From IMG/VR virus record IMGVR_UViG_3300047560_000770, positions 1 to 37,740 of that record: a stretch of 37,740 nucleotides of DNA, one strand, 5' to 3'. Source of the DNA: a virus. The notes below the pieces were generated by a model. It was not told the DNA's origin. It searched no databases and saw nothing but the letters and a program-made list of their open reading frames with translations. The position numbers and the translations under genes are program-made. Within the stretch, counting starts at the first letter, position 1. Each line of letters starts with the position of its first letter. Shown here piece after piece: positions 1 through 10,200 of this stretch.

Positions 1-764
1 ACTGGTTGCATATACATTTCTTCATACAACTTAGGGTTGTTATCTAGTTCAACAACCGCTTCCCAGAAAGCATTGTCATCTTGAAAGTCATGCCAGTTAA
101 GGAATGCTTTGCGGTTAAAATCAATAGCAGCAGTAGGGCTGCCCCAATACAAGGGAATTGTCTTAGCACACAAGGCTTCCATCAACTTCTCTGTTGCATA
201 CCCTGGATAACTAGAGTTCTCAAAAGTAATGTTGAACTTATATCCATTCATAAAGTTTACCTTATCGACTGGAGTACCACCAAGAGGACCACCAATGTTA
301 TTAAGATACTTACCAGCAGAGCCAGATTCCTTATAGTTTAAGCAACGCTGATAGAAAGCGTTACGTTTTTCACAACGAGGATTGTTTACAAGGAAGGAAG
401 CAAACTTCTTTTCTTCTGTCAAGTCTGCAAGAGATCGATTACGGTTCTCAATCAATTTATGATCGTAATTGTATAGAACATAGATTGGGAGTCTAAAGCA
501 TCGTTCATCTTCGATATGATCGAATGTAATGGCATAGTGGCAATGATAATCCCAAGGACGTTCATTCTCACCGGTGAAAAAAATCTTTAGACAGTTCTTA
601 TCATTGAAAGTGGTATTGTTATTACCAAAGTTCCTATCCCCGAAGAAAAGATAGTCGGGTTGTTCGTTATCAATATGAATATCATACCGAGTTTTCAATG
701 CTTCGACAAAGTAGTTAGCAATGCTAGGAATGGTATCGGTGAATCCAAGTTTCAGTAGTCTCAT
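1..764 (-). CDS. Glycosyltransferase family 10 (fucosyltransferase-like), 3' end cut by window edge
   Basis: Reverse-strand translation from an ATG at 764 is open to the window edge (about 254 codons), so the C-terminus is missing. Residues near 185-220 read ITFENSSYPGYATEKL and then IPLYWGSP. This is the donor-binding signature of GT10 alpha-1,3-fucosyltransferases (FENS...TEK...IPxYxG). Family members transfer fucose or a related sugar from a GDP-sugar to a glycan. An AAAGGA-type ribosome site lies about 10 bases upstream of the ATG. The gene follows three other sugar-transfer genes, so it probably works on the same glycan: a virion decoration, host surface polymer or modified DNA base. The family call is secure; donor and acceptor are unknown. 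Confidence 0.85.
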   Translation of the reverse strand, partial: MRLLKLGFTDTIPSIANYFVEALKTRYDIHIDNEQPDYLFFGDRNFGNNNTTFNDKNCLKIFFTGENERPWDYHCHYAITFDHIEDERCFRLPIYVLYNYDHKLIENRNRSLADLTEEKKFASFLVNNPRCEKRNAFYQRCLNYKESGSAGKYLNNIGGPLGGTPVDKVNFMNGYKFNITFENSSYPGYATEKLMEALCAKTIPLYWGSPTAAIDFNRKAFLNWHDFQDDNAFWEAVVELDNNPKLYEEMYMQP

Positions 765-770
765 ATTATA

Positions 771-1481
771 TTAATCCTTTTCAAAAATGCCGAGAGGGGC
801 AATCCATCCTTCAATGCCGATCTTTGGTAGATCGACGTTCTTATAAGTATGTAGATGTTTCCAATAAGCGTGTTCAGCATCAATACCCAATTCAACACAG
901 TCCCGAAACATCTTGGGTAGAGCATCATTATATGCATCCATTAGATTGTAATCCCAATGAACTAAGCGAGTTCCATATGCCTTATGTGCCCCGGTTTGCA
1001 CCCGTCTTTCTTCTGGCATATATGAATCAACCGACATATTGTGGACAAAGGCATCATCGAAACGTTCATCACGTAAGATAAATTCATCATTTAAACTATA
1101 TCTACCAGATATCTTGTATGCACGTAGAGCGGTAATGTGTTTTCGAACATTTTCATTGAACCAGTTCATCATAATGATTGTTGATAGCAATTCAGCCGCA
1201 CTTGTCATCTGTGCATCTGTCAATGCTTTTATATTAGGATTACCACCTGTGTGGACAATAGTAACCTTCTTCTGTCCTAAAAGGTCAAAGTATGCCATAT
1301 CTGGTAGTTCAACCGACGAGTCATGCATGATCTTTAGATTTCTAGGACAATACTTATCGATTGATTCTATTGTTTGTAATGTGTGGGCAAAACGTTCTTC
1401 GGTGGGATACTTATTCTTTACTTTTGTCTGTAAGCAACTGCTAATAAAGAATATACCATCATAATGTTCAATATCATCCAT
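771..1481 (-). CDS. Glycosyltransferase-like protein of unknown specificity
   Basis: About 236 residues from ATG 1481. A longer frame would need a TTG start at 1493, whereas the ATG overlaps the previous stop by 8 bases (ATGGATGA), which suits translational coupling. I do not recognise a named family with certainty. The segment KISGRYSLNDEF (about residue 125) resembles the K-x-x-GRY stretch in sugar-transferase-like proteins that handle nucleotide sugars. There is no signal peptide or membrane segment. It sits between a GT10 gene and a GT-A-type gene, so a role in the same glycan pathway is inferred from context. It could also be a non-catalytic partner. Confidence 0.55.
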   Translation of the reverse strand: MDDIEHYDGIFFISSCLQTKVKNKYPTEERFAHTLQTIESIDKYCPRNLKIMHDSSVELPDMAYFDLLGQKKVTIVHTGGNPNIKALTDAQMTSAAELLSTIIMMNWFNENVRKHITALRAYKISGRYSLNDEFILRDERFDDAFVHNMSVDSYMPEERRVQTGAHKAYGTRLVHWDYNLMDAYNDALPKMFRDCVELGIDAEHAYWKHLHTYKNVDLPKIGIEGWIAPLGIFEKD

Positions 1482-2358
1482 ACTTTTTCTCAATCTCTGT
1501 TTTCAATGATGGGATTCGATCCCACTGATGAACAATGCAAAATTCATTATGTTCTGTTCTGACTGTAGCACCATCTATGATAGGCTGTTCGTCCTGATAT
1601 AACTTTATATATTCATCAAGTAAAGCGGGGTTCTGTCTAACAGATAACCCGATATCACCGGCGCCTGCTTCGATTGCTTGCTTAGTCACACCTAGTTGTG
1701 ATGCCCACGCTAGACTATTCTTTGCTACTAGCACCTCGTCCTTAAAGGGACACTGGTTGATAAGAAAGTTAAAGACTGCCTGATCAACAATAGGAATAGG
1801 ACGATTGATTGACTGCTGAAATAGCAGCAACATAAAGTCTCTAACATCTTCGTGGTAACCAGATATGACACCCACGTTACAGATTAGATATTCTTTGAAC
1901 GTCTCGTATAGATAGTCACCAAACGTCTCTCGCATATTCTGTTTGCCCCATGGCTCGTCCTTATACAGTAAGCCTTCTGAGGATGCAATGAGTGTTCTAC
2001 CGAATAGATGCTTTTCTAGAAAGGGTGAAGGATCATTCTGAAAGATAACATCACGAGTATCAGTAACAGTAACAAAACGATAGTCAGGATTCTTTTGCAA
2101 GTAATCCCAGATGTAAATAAAACGTTCAACGTGTGGTGCGTTCTTTGTATCATTGACAAAGCCTGTGTCGGTCTTACGACCATACCCATGAACCTTGACA
2201 CCGTTCTCTGCTAGTTTCTGTAGTGTCTCAACTGTAATGTTTGTAGCAACTAGAACAATGTCACCTTTGAAACCAGTTGCTTTGATTGAGTTAACCCAAT
2301 ACTTAACTTTGTCCCAATCGTAGCCACTTGCTCCACCTATAATTAAGTCTTTCGCCAT
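1474..2358 (-). CDS. GT-A fold glycosyltransferase-like protein
   Basis: 294 residues, starting at an ATG behind a GGAGG-type ribosome site and overlapping the 3' end of the upstream glycosyltransferase by 16 bases. Near residue 98 the sequence reads VTVTDTRDVIFQNDP. The D-x-R-D following a hydrophobic strand is where GT-A enzymes place the metal-binding DxD that holds the nucleotide-sugar. The N-terminal DLIIGGASGYDWDKVKYWVNSI has the layout of small phage glycosyltransferase-like proteins. No membrane segment is seen, so it should be cytosolic. The sugar and acceptor cannot be read from sequence. The overlaps on both sides place it in a four-gene translationally coupled run. Confidence 0.65.
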   Translation of the reverse strand: MAKDLIIGGASGYDWDKVKYWVNSIKATGFKGDIVLVATNITVETLQKLAENGVKVHGYGRKTDTGFVNDTKNAPHVERFIYIWDYLQKNPDYRFVTVTDTRDVIFQNDPSPFLEKHLFGRTLIASSEGLLYKDEPWGKQNMRETFGDYLYETFKEYLICNVGVISGYHEDVRDFMLLLFQQSINRPIPIVDQAVFNFLINQCPFKDEVLVAKNSLAWASQLGVTKQAIEAGAGDIGLSVRQNPALLDEYIKLYQDEQPIIDGATVRTEHNEFCIVHQWDRIPSLKTEIEKKYG

Positions 2359-3086
2359 GGAAAGTTTCCTCCATAATATGCTTCTTGTGTTTTATTACCT
2401 TCGATAAAAAATTCTCTAGATACTGATTTAGGGTTACCATCTAGACGATAACACAGTGTATAATCACCATTCGTATCATACTTAGCTTGGTCCTTAACCG
2501 CATAGTAGTAACGACGATCTTCACCCCATGCACCAGAATGCCATAGATGACACGTTTTCTGGATGAACGCTCTCTTGAACAGATATGCGGATGTATCGAT
2601 TAGATACTGATTACCATACTGTGAGCCACGTGACAAAAAGATTGGCCACTTACCTAGGCTTTCACATTCATCATTACATTCATACTTCTTAGTAGGAGAG
2701 AAGATTTTGCGAAGTGAGTATGCAAAGTCTAGGTTCTTGCGTTCAATTGTGTTAACTAATGTTTCAATATGGTTAGGTTCGAACCAGTTATCTTCGTCAA
2801 GGAAAGCAATGTAATCTGAATTGACTAGGTGAGGGTATGCAGCATAGATACGTTGTCCATTGAATCCATTAGCACCTGTGTTCTCTGGTGTCTTTACGAT
2901 ATGACAGTTCTCATAACCATCATGAGGCCAAGGAAGTCTATCTGCTTTAACATCAGGACCATCAAGGACAATAAGATGCTTACAAGGATAAGTTTGTGCT
3001 TTAACGCTTTCAATAGCGTCCCAGAGTTTAGGTGAACCAACAGAAGGTGTAATAACAGTAACGGGTTTTTCAATCACGAGTTTCAT
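2343..3086 (-). CDS. Family 2 (GT-A) glycosyltransferase
   Basis: About 247 residues. The start is set at ATG 3086 because GAGG lies 6 bases before it; upstream in-frame codons run through a hairpin and have no ribosome site. The N-terminus (VTVITPSVGSPKLWDAIESVKAQTYP) is the first beta strand and helix of GT2 enzymes. SDYIAFLDEDNWFEPNH, about 95 residues in, is the DxD-type metal site. GT2 enzymes transfer a sugar from UDP- or GDP-sugars with inversion. It is the first gene of the glycosyltransferase run, directly after a hairpin that follows hsp20. Its own ribosome site overlaps the 3' side of that hairpin. Substrate unknown. Confidence 0.8.
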   Translation of the reverse strand: MKLVIEKPVTVITPSVGSPKLWDAIESVKAQTYPCKHLIVLDGPDVKADRLPWPHDGYENCHIVKTPENTGANGFNGQRIYAAYPHLVNSDYIAFLDEDNWFEPNHIETLVNTIERKNLDFAYSLRKIFSPTKKYECNDECESLGKWPIFLSRGSQYGNQYLIDTSAYLFKRAFIQKTCHLWHSGAWGEDRRYYYAVKDQAKYDTNGDYTLCYRLDGNPKSVSREFFIEGNKTQEAYYGGNFPWRKT

Positions 3087-3104
3087 AACATACCTCATAA
3101 AGAA

Positions 3105-3138
3105 GGACGAGGCGTACCTTTCGGCAGAGGCCCCGTCC
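3105..3138 (-). terminator. Hairpin after hsp20, probable terminator or processing site
   Basis: Read on the minus strand, GGACGGGGC pairs with GCCTCGTCC (9 bp, one G-U). An inner TGCC-GAAA-GGTA stem carries a GNRA loop. The T-rich stretch TTCTTT follows immediately. It lies between the hsp20 stop and the ribosome site of the next glycosyltransferase gene. The T-run is short and interrupted, so termination may be partial. Confidence 0.6.
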
Positions 3139-3147
3139 ATATCAAAC

Positions 3148-3696
3148 TTATTTAGTCTTTGTTTTGGTGTTAGTGCCCATCATGGTAGACATTGTATCTG
3201 TCCATGCCTTAGCACCTTCGGTCAATAGTGTCTTAGTCGTTTCCTGAACACCGAACGGATCCATGATGTCGATTTTCTTCGCTTTCTTCTCCTCGGGTAC
3301 ATAACGTTCAAGAGCGACTTTAAGTAGACCATTGACTAACTCCGCATTTTTTACAACAACAGTGTCAGCAAGAGTGAACTTGCGAGTAAAAGCACGATTA
3401 GCAATGCCCTGATAGATATAATCATTATCGTCAGCATCATGTGAACCTGTGATGGTTAGTTCACCATCCTTCAACTCAATATCAAGATTGGACTTGCCGA
3501 AGCCAGCAACAGCCATTTCAATCACGAAATGTTCATCATCAATCTTTTTGATATTATAAGGAGGATAGTTAGATGCTTTCGCCAGTTGCTCATTAGCACG
3601 ACGGAAGTTTTCTAGAACGGTATCAAATCCGATAAGATTACGGGCTAGTGATTCAGGAATACCGAAGTTTTCTGTGTTCCATTTGTAGTTTGTCAT
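3148..3696 (-). CDS. hsp20: Small heat shock protein (Hsp20/alpha-crystallin family)
   Basis: 182 residues, starting at an ATG with AGGAG 7 bases upstream. An IbpA-like YPPYNI stretch (residues 44-49) leads into the alpha-crystallin domain. MAVAGF is at 61-66, LDIELKDGELTITG at 71-84, and the closing AELVNGLLKVAL at 118-129 contains the family's G-x-L-x-V strand. Such proteins are ATP-independent holdases that keep unfolded proteins soluble. Hsp20 homologues are a known feature of many environmental T4-like phages, probably helping virion or host protein folding in infection. It has its own strong sigma70 promoter and a hairpin-bearing leader, so it is probably expressed independently of the tail fibre genes upstream. 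Confidence 0.93.
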   Translation of the reverse strand: MTNYKWNTENFGIPESLARNLIGFDTVLENFRRANEQLAKASNYPPYNIKKIDDEHFVIEMAVAGFGKSNLDIELKDGELTITGSHDADDNDYIYQGIANRAFTRKFTLADTVVVKNAELVNGLLKVALERYVPEEKKAKKIDIMDPFGVQETTKTLLTEGAKAWTDTMSTMMGTNTKTKTK

Positions 3697-3727
3697 TGTA
3701 GTTCTCCTATTAAGCGAGATTAAAAAC

Positions 3728-3746
3728 CGATACCTTTCGGCTATCG
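3728..3746 (-). promoter_or_regulatory. Hairpin at the 5' end of the hsp20 transcript
   Basis: On the minus strand CGATA-(G)-CC GAAA GG-TATCG forms a 7-bp stem with one bulged G and a GNRA loop, followed by five T. It lies just after the predicted start site of the hsp20 promoter. It could end tail-fibre transcripts coming from upstream, attenuate hsp20, or stabilise the hsp20 mRNA 5' end. Its loop core GCCGAAAGGT recurs in the hairpin downstream of hsp20. Confidence 0.5.
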
Positions 3747-3753
3747 ATGTAAC

Positions 3754-3783
3754 ATTATATAGTGATTGTCACATATTTGTCAA
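3754..3783 (-). promoter_or_regulatory. Sigma70-type promoter for hsp20
   Basis: Reverse strand TTGACA (3783-3778), an 18-bp spacer and TATAAT (3759-3754). Both hexamers match consensus exactly. It lies in the gap between the tail chaperone-like gene and hsp20, about 60 bases before the hsp20 ATG. Confidence 0.85.
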
Positions 3784-3793
3784 GAACTTTTTA

Positions 3794-4282
3794 TCAGGAT
3801 GTCACGATTCCTGAGGTAATATTGGCATTACCGTCTGGTGGAGGTGGAATTAACTGAGTCCTAAACATAGCAAACGCATCATATCCGGTTGGATCTAATG
3901 TAGGAAGTGCTAGAACCATGGAATTGAAATCTGGTTGATCTAATGCGGATCTCAATATCACTCTATACTGTCTATAAGCAGTTATCATTTCCGTTGTTAG
4001 ATGATCACCGGCATCCACCGCTTGTGTATAGTCGGTTCTTTGCAATTCCATCTTGATAGTGTTTTTCAAAGCCAAGAATGGTGGTTCAGTAACACCTGAT
4101 ATATCCACTGGTATAACAGTCATTGTATCTAAGTCAACCTTATATTCCTTCACATTATATGAAGTATCATAGGTTTTCATCAGGTTCTGACCGAGAGTAT
4201 TAAGATGATCAATGCTATCTTCTGGCATATCACCTGACGCTATGATAGCACCTGTATTAGCATCATACTTAATAAAATTCAT
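3794..4282 (-). CDS. Tail fibre-associated protein with tail assembly chaperone-like C-terminal motif
   Basis: 162 residues, ATG with GGAG 6 bases upstream, 10 bases after the giant fibre gene. Residues about 88-135 (LKNTIKMELQRTDYTQAVDAGDHLT...AYRQYRVILRSALDQPDF) resemble the phage tail assembly chaperone family with the pattern sDWTQl.Da...W..YRqaLRdi. Proteins of this type are usually encoded right after a tail fibre gene and are thought to help the fibre fold or trimerise. The N-terminal FIKYDANTGAIIASGDMP is typical of the beta-rich head of such proteins. Family assignment is from motif and position; the chaperone role is inferred. Confidence 0.65.
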   Translation of the reverse strand: MNFIKYDANTGAIIASGDMPEDSIDHLNTLGQNLMKTYDTSYNVKEYKVDLDTMTVIPVDISGVTEPPFLALKNTIKMELQRTDYTQAVDAGDHLTTEMITAYRQYRVILRSALDQPDFNSMVLALPTLDPTGYDAFAMFRTQLIPPPPDGNANITSGIVTS

Positions 4283-4292
4283 TATAGTCTCC

Positions 4293-7200
4293 TTACTTCG
4301 ATAACTCTAATACATATATATTAATTGGATCAACTATAGTTGATGTTGAACTTAGATTAGCGTTTGCTCTGAATGTAACATATCTTGGTTGATCACCATA
4401 TGCTGTTGCTCCAGCCTCATAGAACTCAATCTGAGGCAAATTGAGATATGTATTGGCCAGGCTAGGTGTTACATTCTTGGTCGACTTTACCACTAATCTA
4501 AACGCTTTATATTGTGTTGATCCTGCGTTTATGGTTAGTGTATTAGATGATCCCGTTCCGCCGGCACCATAGTCCAGGTTTTCACCATATGCAATAGGAG
4601 TAAATGTTGTGCCATTGGTTGAACCATGTATTTCAATAGAGTTGGCAGAATTACCAGTCACATAACCTGTAGCACCACCTGTGGATGCATATATCTTGAC
4701 ACTACCTATTGTAGATAATGTACCGGATAGGGTGAATGTAACATTTGGATAACTGTTTGATCTTAAAGGTGCTACCCAAGGTGTATCAGCCTTGCCGTCT
4801 GCGACGTTTAAGACCTTGTAATCAACAGTAGAGCATACAGTTGTATAAAAGAAAACATAGAACCATTGCAAGACTTGCCAACAATATGTATATGTATAGT
4901 ATTCACCAAGCCCCGGACCAGCAGTAATAGTTCCTCCACCTACGTCGATTCTACCACCATATGTCTTAGAATATAAATAATGTAGTGTAGTTGGTGTATG
5001 ACCCGAGAGCCAGCCGACAGCAGCATTATACCAATACATCACTCTAATACCCTGTTTATACACTCTTGTATTATCAATATATAATTCTAGATAGTTATTA
5101 TAATATGGCGATGGTAAGCCGCCAGTACCGGCCGAAGTATTACCCGTGATTGGCAAGTTAACCATTACCAGCACACGGGAATCTTTTCTAATGAGCAGAG
5201 AAACATCACCGGTATCATACATACCTTGTCCAAAAGCTGATCTAGTGACTGAGTAGTTTGCGAGTTGGGCATTGTCAACTGATCCAGAAACGAGTAGATT
5301 ACCGAAGATATTAACATTAGATAGAATGTCTAGGTTATATAGATCACCCGTACCGTCGGCCTTCTTGACACCAGTAAATGTAATTGAGGCAGGATTAGAG
5401 CCGACATTTGCTTGAATTGCCCACTGTGTGCTAAGACCATTTGCTGTGCTGAACACTTGTGAGATTGTAGCAGAATTTGATCCCATCTGTGAGTTAAGAG
5501 TAGTAATACTCTGGGACAATGAAGTTGTGTTGGATACAAATGCTGTTACCAATTGAGAAATATTTGCTGAATTTGCAGCCATAGATGCATTGAGAACGGT
5601 GACGCTTTGAGATAGTGCGCTTGAACTGGTTGCAAATGCCGTTACTAGTTGTGAAACATTTGCCTGTGTGTTAGCAATTCTTGTGTCATCAGAAGCAACC
5701 CAACCAACACCATTGATACCACTCCAGATATAGAATTTATTACCATTACTAGTATCATACCATCCTGGTGAGTCATATGGCATCCAATCAGTGATGCCTG
5801 TCTGTCCATTTGTCATCATACCGAAGTATGGTCTAGTTATGAAGATATATGGACTGCTAGGTGCTGTATTGACACCACCGTTGTCACCTCTAACAAAGCA
5901 TATAGCTTTTGTTGCACTTGCAGGAGCAGTACCTGTTACATATAGTCGTTTATATCCAGATAGTGAAACACCACCGTTAAATGCAGCATCATTGAATCCA
6001 TTTCCAGATAGGTATGACATACCTGTGCCTGTGCTCCAGGCTTCTCCAACATTGTTACCATTGACATCATAAAATGCTATGATAACATAAACACGACATC
6101 TATGTGCACCAGTATATACAGAAAACTCATAATTAGATCCAGCGGTAACACTATAAGGTGGACCGAATTGATTGATTTCAAAGTAGTAAGGACCTACAGT
6201 AATATCAGGCATTACACCACTTACATATGTGTATGCTGTGTGTCCGTCTTTGACTGTCCAAGTACCAGGTGCTAGATCAATACCTGTGTATTGTGTTAAT
6301 ACTGTATTGGTATATACTGATAGACCATTACCAAATGGGTTACCAGTATCCAAATTACCGACTGGGCATGATTGAATACCTGCTGGGAACATATCAGTAT
6401 AAGAAGGCTGAGTTGCTTGTCTGAATGTCTTTTTAGTAAGTTTAGAACTAAACGATGCGGATAGTGTATCAAACTTTACCGCTGTCGCACTATTGCTGGT
6501 TGTGTAAGACGAAGCCAAAGTGCTGAGATTGGCTGCCAATTGCTGCTGGTTGGTAACCATCGTAGAATTAAGGGTACTAATGCTCGTAGCCAATGAAGTA
6601 GTATTGGTAACAAAGGCAGCGGCCAAGGTGTTAACATTAGCGGACATGTCTCGTTGGTTGCTCGTCATGGCAGCACTTAGATTAGTAATGGTTGTTGCCA
6701 ACGAACTTGTATTGCTAACAAATGCTCCAGCCAAGGTGTTAACATTGGCAGCCAAGTCTCGTTGGTTGCTGGTCATAGCAGCATTTAGATTAGTAATGGT
6801 TGTTGCCATAGAAGTGCTATTACCAACAAATGCTCCAGCCAAGGTGTTAACATTGGCAGACAAGTCTCGTTGGTTGCTCGTCATGGCAGCACTTAGATTG
6901 GTAATGGTTGTTGCCAACGAACTTGTATTGGTGACAAATGCTGAGGCTAGTGTATTGACATTAGCGGACAGGTCTCGTTGGTTGCTGGTCACAGCAGCAC
7001 TTAGATTGGTAATGGTTGTTGCCAACGAACTTGTATTGCTAACAAATGCTCCAGCCAAGGTGTTAACATTGGCAGCCAAGTCTCGTTGGTTGCTCGTCAT
7101 GGCAGCATTTAGATTGGTAATGGTGGTAGCCATAGAAGTGCTATTGCTTACAAATGCTCCAGCCAAAGTGTTGACATTAGCGGACAGGTCTCGTTGGTTG

Positions 7201-10200
7201 CTGGTCATAGCAGCATTTAGATTAGTAATGGTTGTTGCCAATGAACTGCTATTGCTAACAAATGCTGAGGCTAGTGTGCTAACATTAGCAGCTAAGTTTT
7301 TATTATTACCGATTTGCGTGGCATTTAATGTGCTAACATATGTTGATAATGATGTAGTATTAGTAACGAAGGCACCCGCCAAAGTATTAACGTTAGCGGA
7401 TAGTTCTTGCTGGTTACTGGTCATGGCAGCATTTAAGGTGCTGATACTGGTAGCAAGTGAACTACCGTTTGTAACAAAGGCTGCTGCCAAAGTATTGACA
7501 TTGGCAGATAAATTCTGCTGGTTACTAACCATTGCAGAATTTAGATTGGTTATTCTCAGAGACAGAGCATCATTAGCAGTTGTAAAGGTTGACGATAGTG
7601 TTGAAAGACCAGCAGATGATAATGAAAGACCACTCAATCCAATAGGATAACCATTTCTCATGGAGAATGAGAATAGGGTATAAGCATTAGGATCATTATC
7701 TATTGTTCCTGAATATCTTTCGACACCAGTACCTTCACCAAGACCAGGAATACCAACAAGAATGTATGCTGATCTACTCTTAAAGTCTGCACTACCATAA
7801 ACGGATCTTGATGCACCACAACGATACATTGCAGTATCTAGACCATTAGTCAATCTATTGGTTTTTGGTTCATCAACTGTAACAATGATAACAACTTTGC
7901 TGCTGTCAATGTTGTTCAAATACGTTGCCATGTTTGATGTTTGCATGGCAGAACCATAAACGTCAAATGCAAAGAATCCAACAATGGAGTTATTGGAACG
8001 TTCAACCGTCCATACGTTATAACTACGTGTTGCAGTATTCACACTTGTTGTTGGTGAATCAACGTATAGCCCAGGAGTTCCTGTAATAGTGGCCTGGAAG
8101 CCTTTAGATACTGCTGTAAACGTTCTTGTATTTGCGTATGAATTATTGAACGTTGATGTCATAACGTCCAGTTTAGTTGATAATGCACTGGTATTGCTAA
8201 CATAACTAGCAGCCAAGGTATTAATGTTAGATGACAATGACTGTTGGTTACTAACCATTGTTGCATTAAGGGTACTAATGCTAGTAGCCATAGAAGTGCT
8301 ATTGGTAACGAAGGCAGCAGCCAGGGTACTGACGTTAGCAGCCAAGTTCTGTTGGTTACTTGAGACGGCAGCGGTAAGATTACCAATACTTGTTGCCAAC
8401 GAACTTGTGTTGGTGACAAATGCACCAGCCAAGGTACTGACGTTAGCAAACAATGACTGCTGATTGGTCGATAGACCGGCATTTAAAGTGCTAATGCTGG
8501 TAGCAAGCGCAGTAGTATTGCTAACAAAGGCAGCGGCCAGTGTATTGACATTGGCAGACAAGTTCTGCTGGTTGCTAGTCATGGCAGCATTTAGATTGCT
8601 GATGGATGTTGCCAACGAAGTGCTGTTGCTAACAAAGGCAGCAGCCAAAGTATTAACATTAGCAGATAAGTTTTGTTGGTTACTGGTCATAGCAGCATTT
8701 AAATTACTAATGCTGGTAGCCAATGAAGTAGTATTGCTAACAAAGGCAGCGGCCAAGGTGCTAACGTTAGCAGCCAAGTTTTTATCATTACCAGTTAACG
8801 TGGCATTTAAGGTACTGATAGATGTTGCCAATGAAGTAGTATTGGTGACAAATGCTCCAGCCAAGGTACTGACATTAGCAGCCAAGTCTCGCTGGTTGCT
8901 GGTCATGGCAGCATTTAAATTGCTAATAGTGGTAGCGATAGAGGTACTATTGCTTACGAAGGCAGCAGCTAGAGTATTAACATTGGCAGCCAAGTCTCGC
9001 TGGTTGCTGGTCACAGCAGCACTTAGATTACCAATACTAGTAGCCATAGAGGAGGTATTGGTAACAAAAGCGGCAGCCAAAGTATTGACATTGGCAGATA
9101 AGTTCTGCTGGTTGCCGGTCATACCAGCATTTAAATTGCTAATGCTGGTAGCCAATGAAGTGGTATTAGTAACGAAAGCAGCAGCCAGGGTACTAACATT
9201 AGCAAACAATGACTGTTGGTTAGTGGTCAGACCGGCATTTAAGGTACTTATAGATGTTGCCAACGAAGTGGTGTTACTTACAAATGCTCCAGCCAAGGTA
9301 TTGACATTGGCAGACAGGTCTCGTTGGTTGCTGGTCATAGCAGCATTTAATGTGCTGATAGATGTTGCTAATGAACTACCGTTTGCAACAAAAGCAGCGG
9401 CAAGTGTATTAACATTAGCGGACAAGTTCTGCTGGTTACCAGTCATGTTAGCATTTAATGTGCTGATACTGGTAGCCAATGAAGTAGTATTGGTAACGAA
9501 GGCAGCAGCCAAGGTACTGACATTAGCAGCCAAGTTTTTATCATTACCTGTTAACGTGGCATTTAATGTGCTGATACTGGTAGCAAGTGAACTAGCGTTT
9601 GTTACGAAAGCAGCAGCCAGGGTACTGACGTTAGCAGCCAAGTTCTGTTGGTTGCTAGTCATGGCAGCATTTAGATTGCCGATAGATGTTGCTAATGAAC
9701 TGCTATTGCTTACAAATGCTCCAGCCAAGGTATTGACATTAGCAAACAATGACTGCTGGTTGGTCGATAGACCGGCATTTAAGGTACTGATAGATGTTGC
9801 TAATGAAGTAGTATTACTTACGAAAGCAGCAGCCAAAGTGTTAACATTAGCGGATATGTTCTGCTGGTTGCTGGTCATAGAAGCATTAAGGGTACTAATG
9901 CTAGTAGCCATAGAAGTGCTATTGGTAACGAAGGCAGCAGCCAAGGTACTGACATTAGCAGCCAAGTTCTGCTGGTTACTGGTCATGTTAGCATTTAAGG
10001 TGCTAATGCTGGTAGCAAGTGAAGTGCTATTGGTAACGAAGGCAGCAGCCAAGGTACTGACATTAGCAGCCAAGTTTTTATCATTACCTGTTAACGTGGC
10101 ATTTAAGGAACTAATAGATGTTGCCAACAAACTTGTATTGGTGACAAATGCTCCAGCCAATGTGCTAACATTAGCAAACAATGATTGTTGGTTAGTGGTT

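Noticed and set aside
3149-3155. CTAAATA late-promoter-like 7-mer at the end of hsp20, and copies inside gp46, uvsW and uvsY
   Set aside because: The motif arises from common codons in AT-rich coding sequence; these copies are not at a proper distance from a start, or lie before a terminator-like hairpin.
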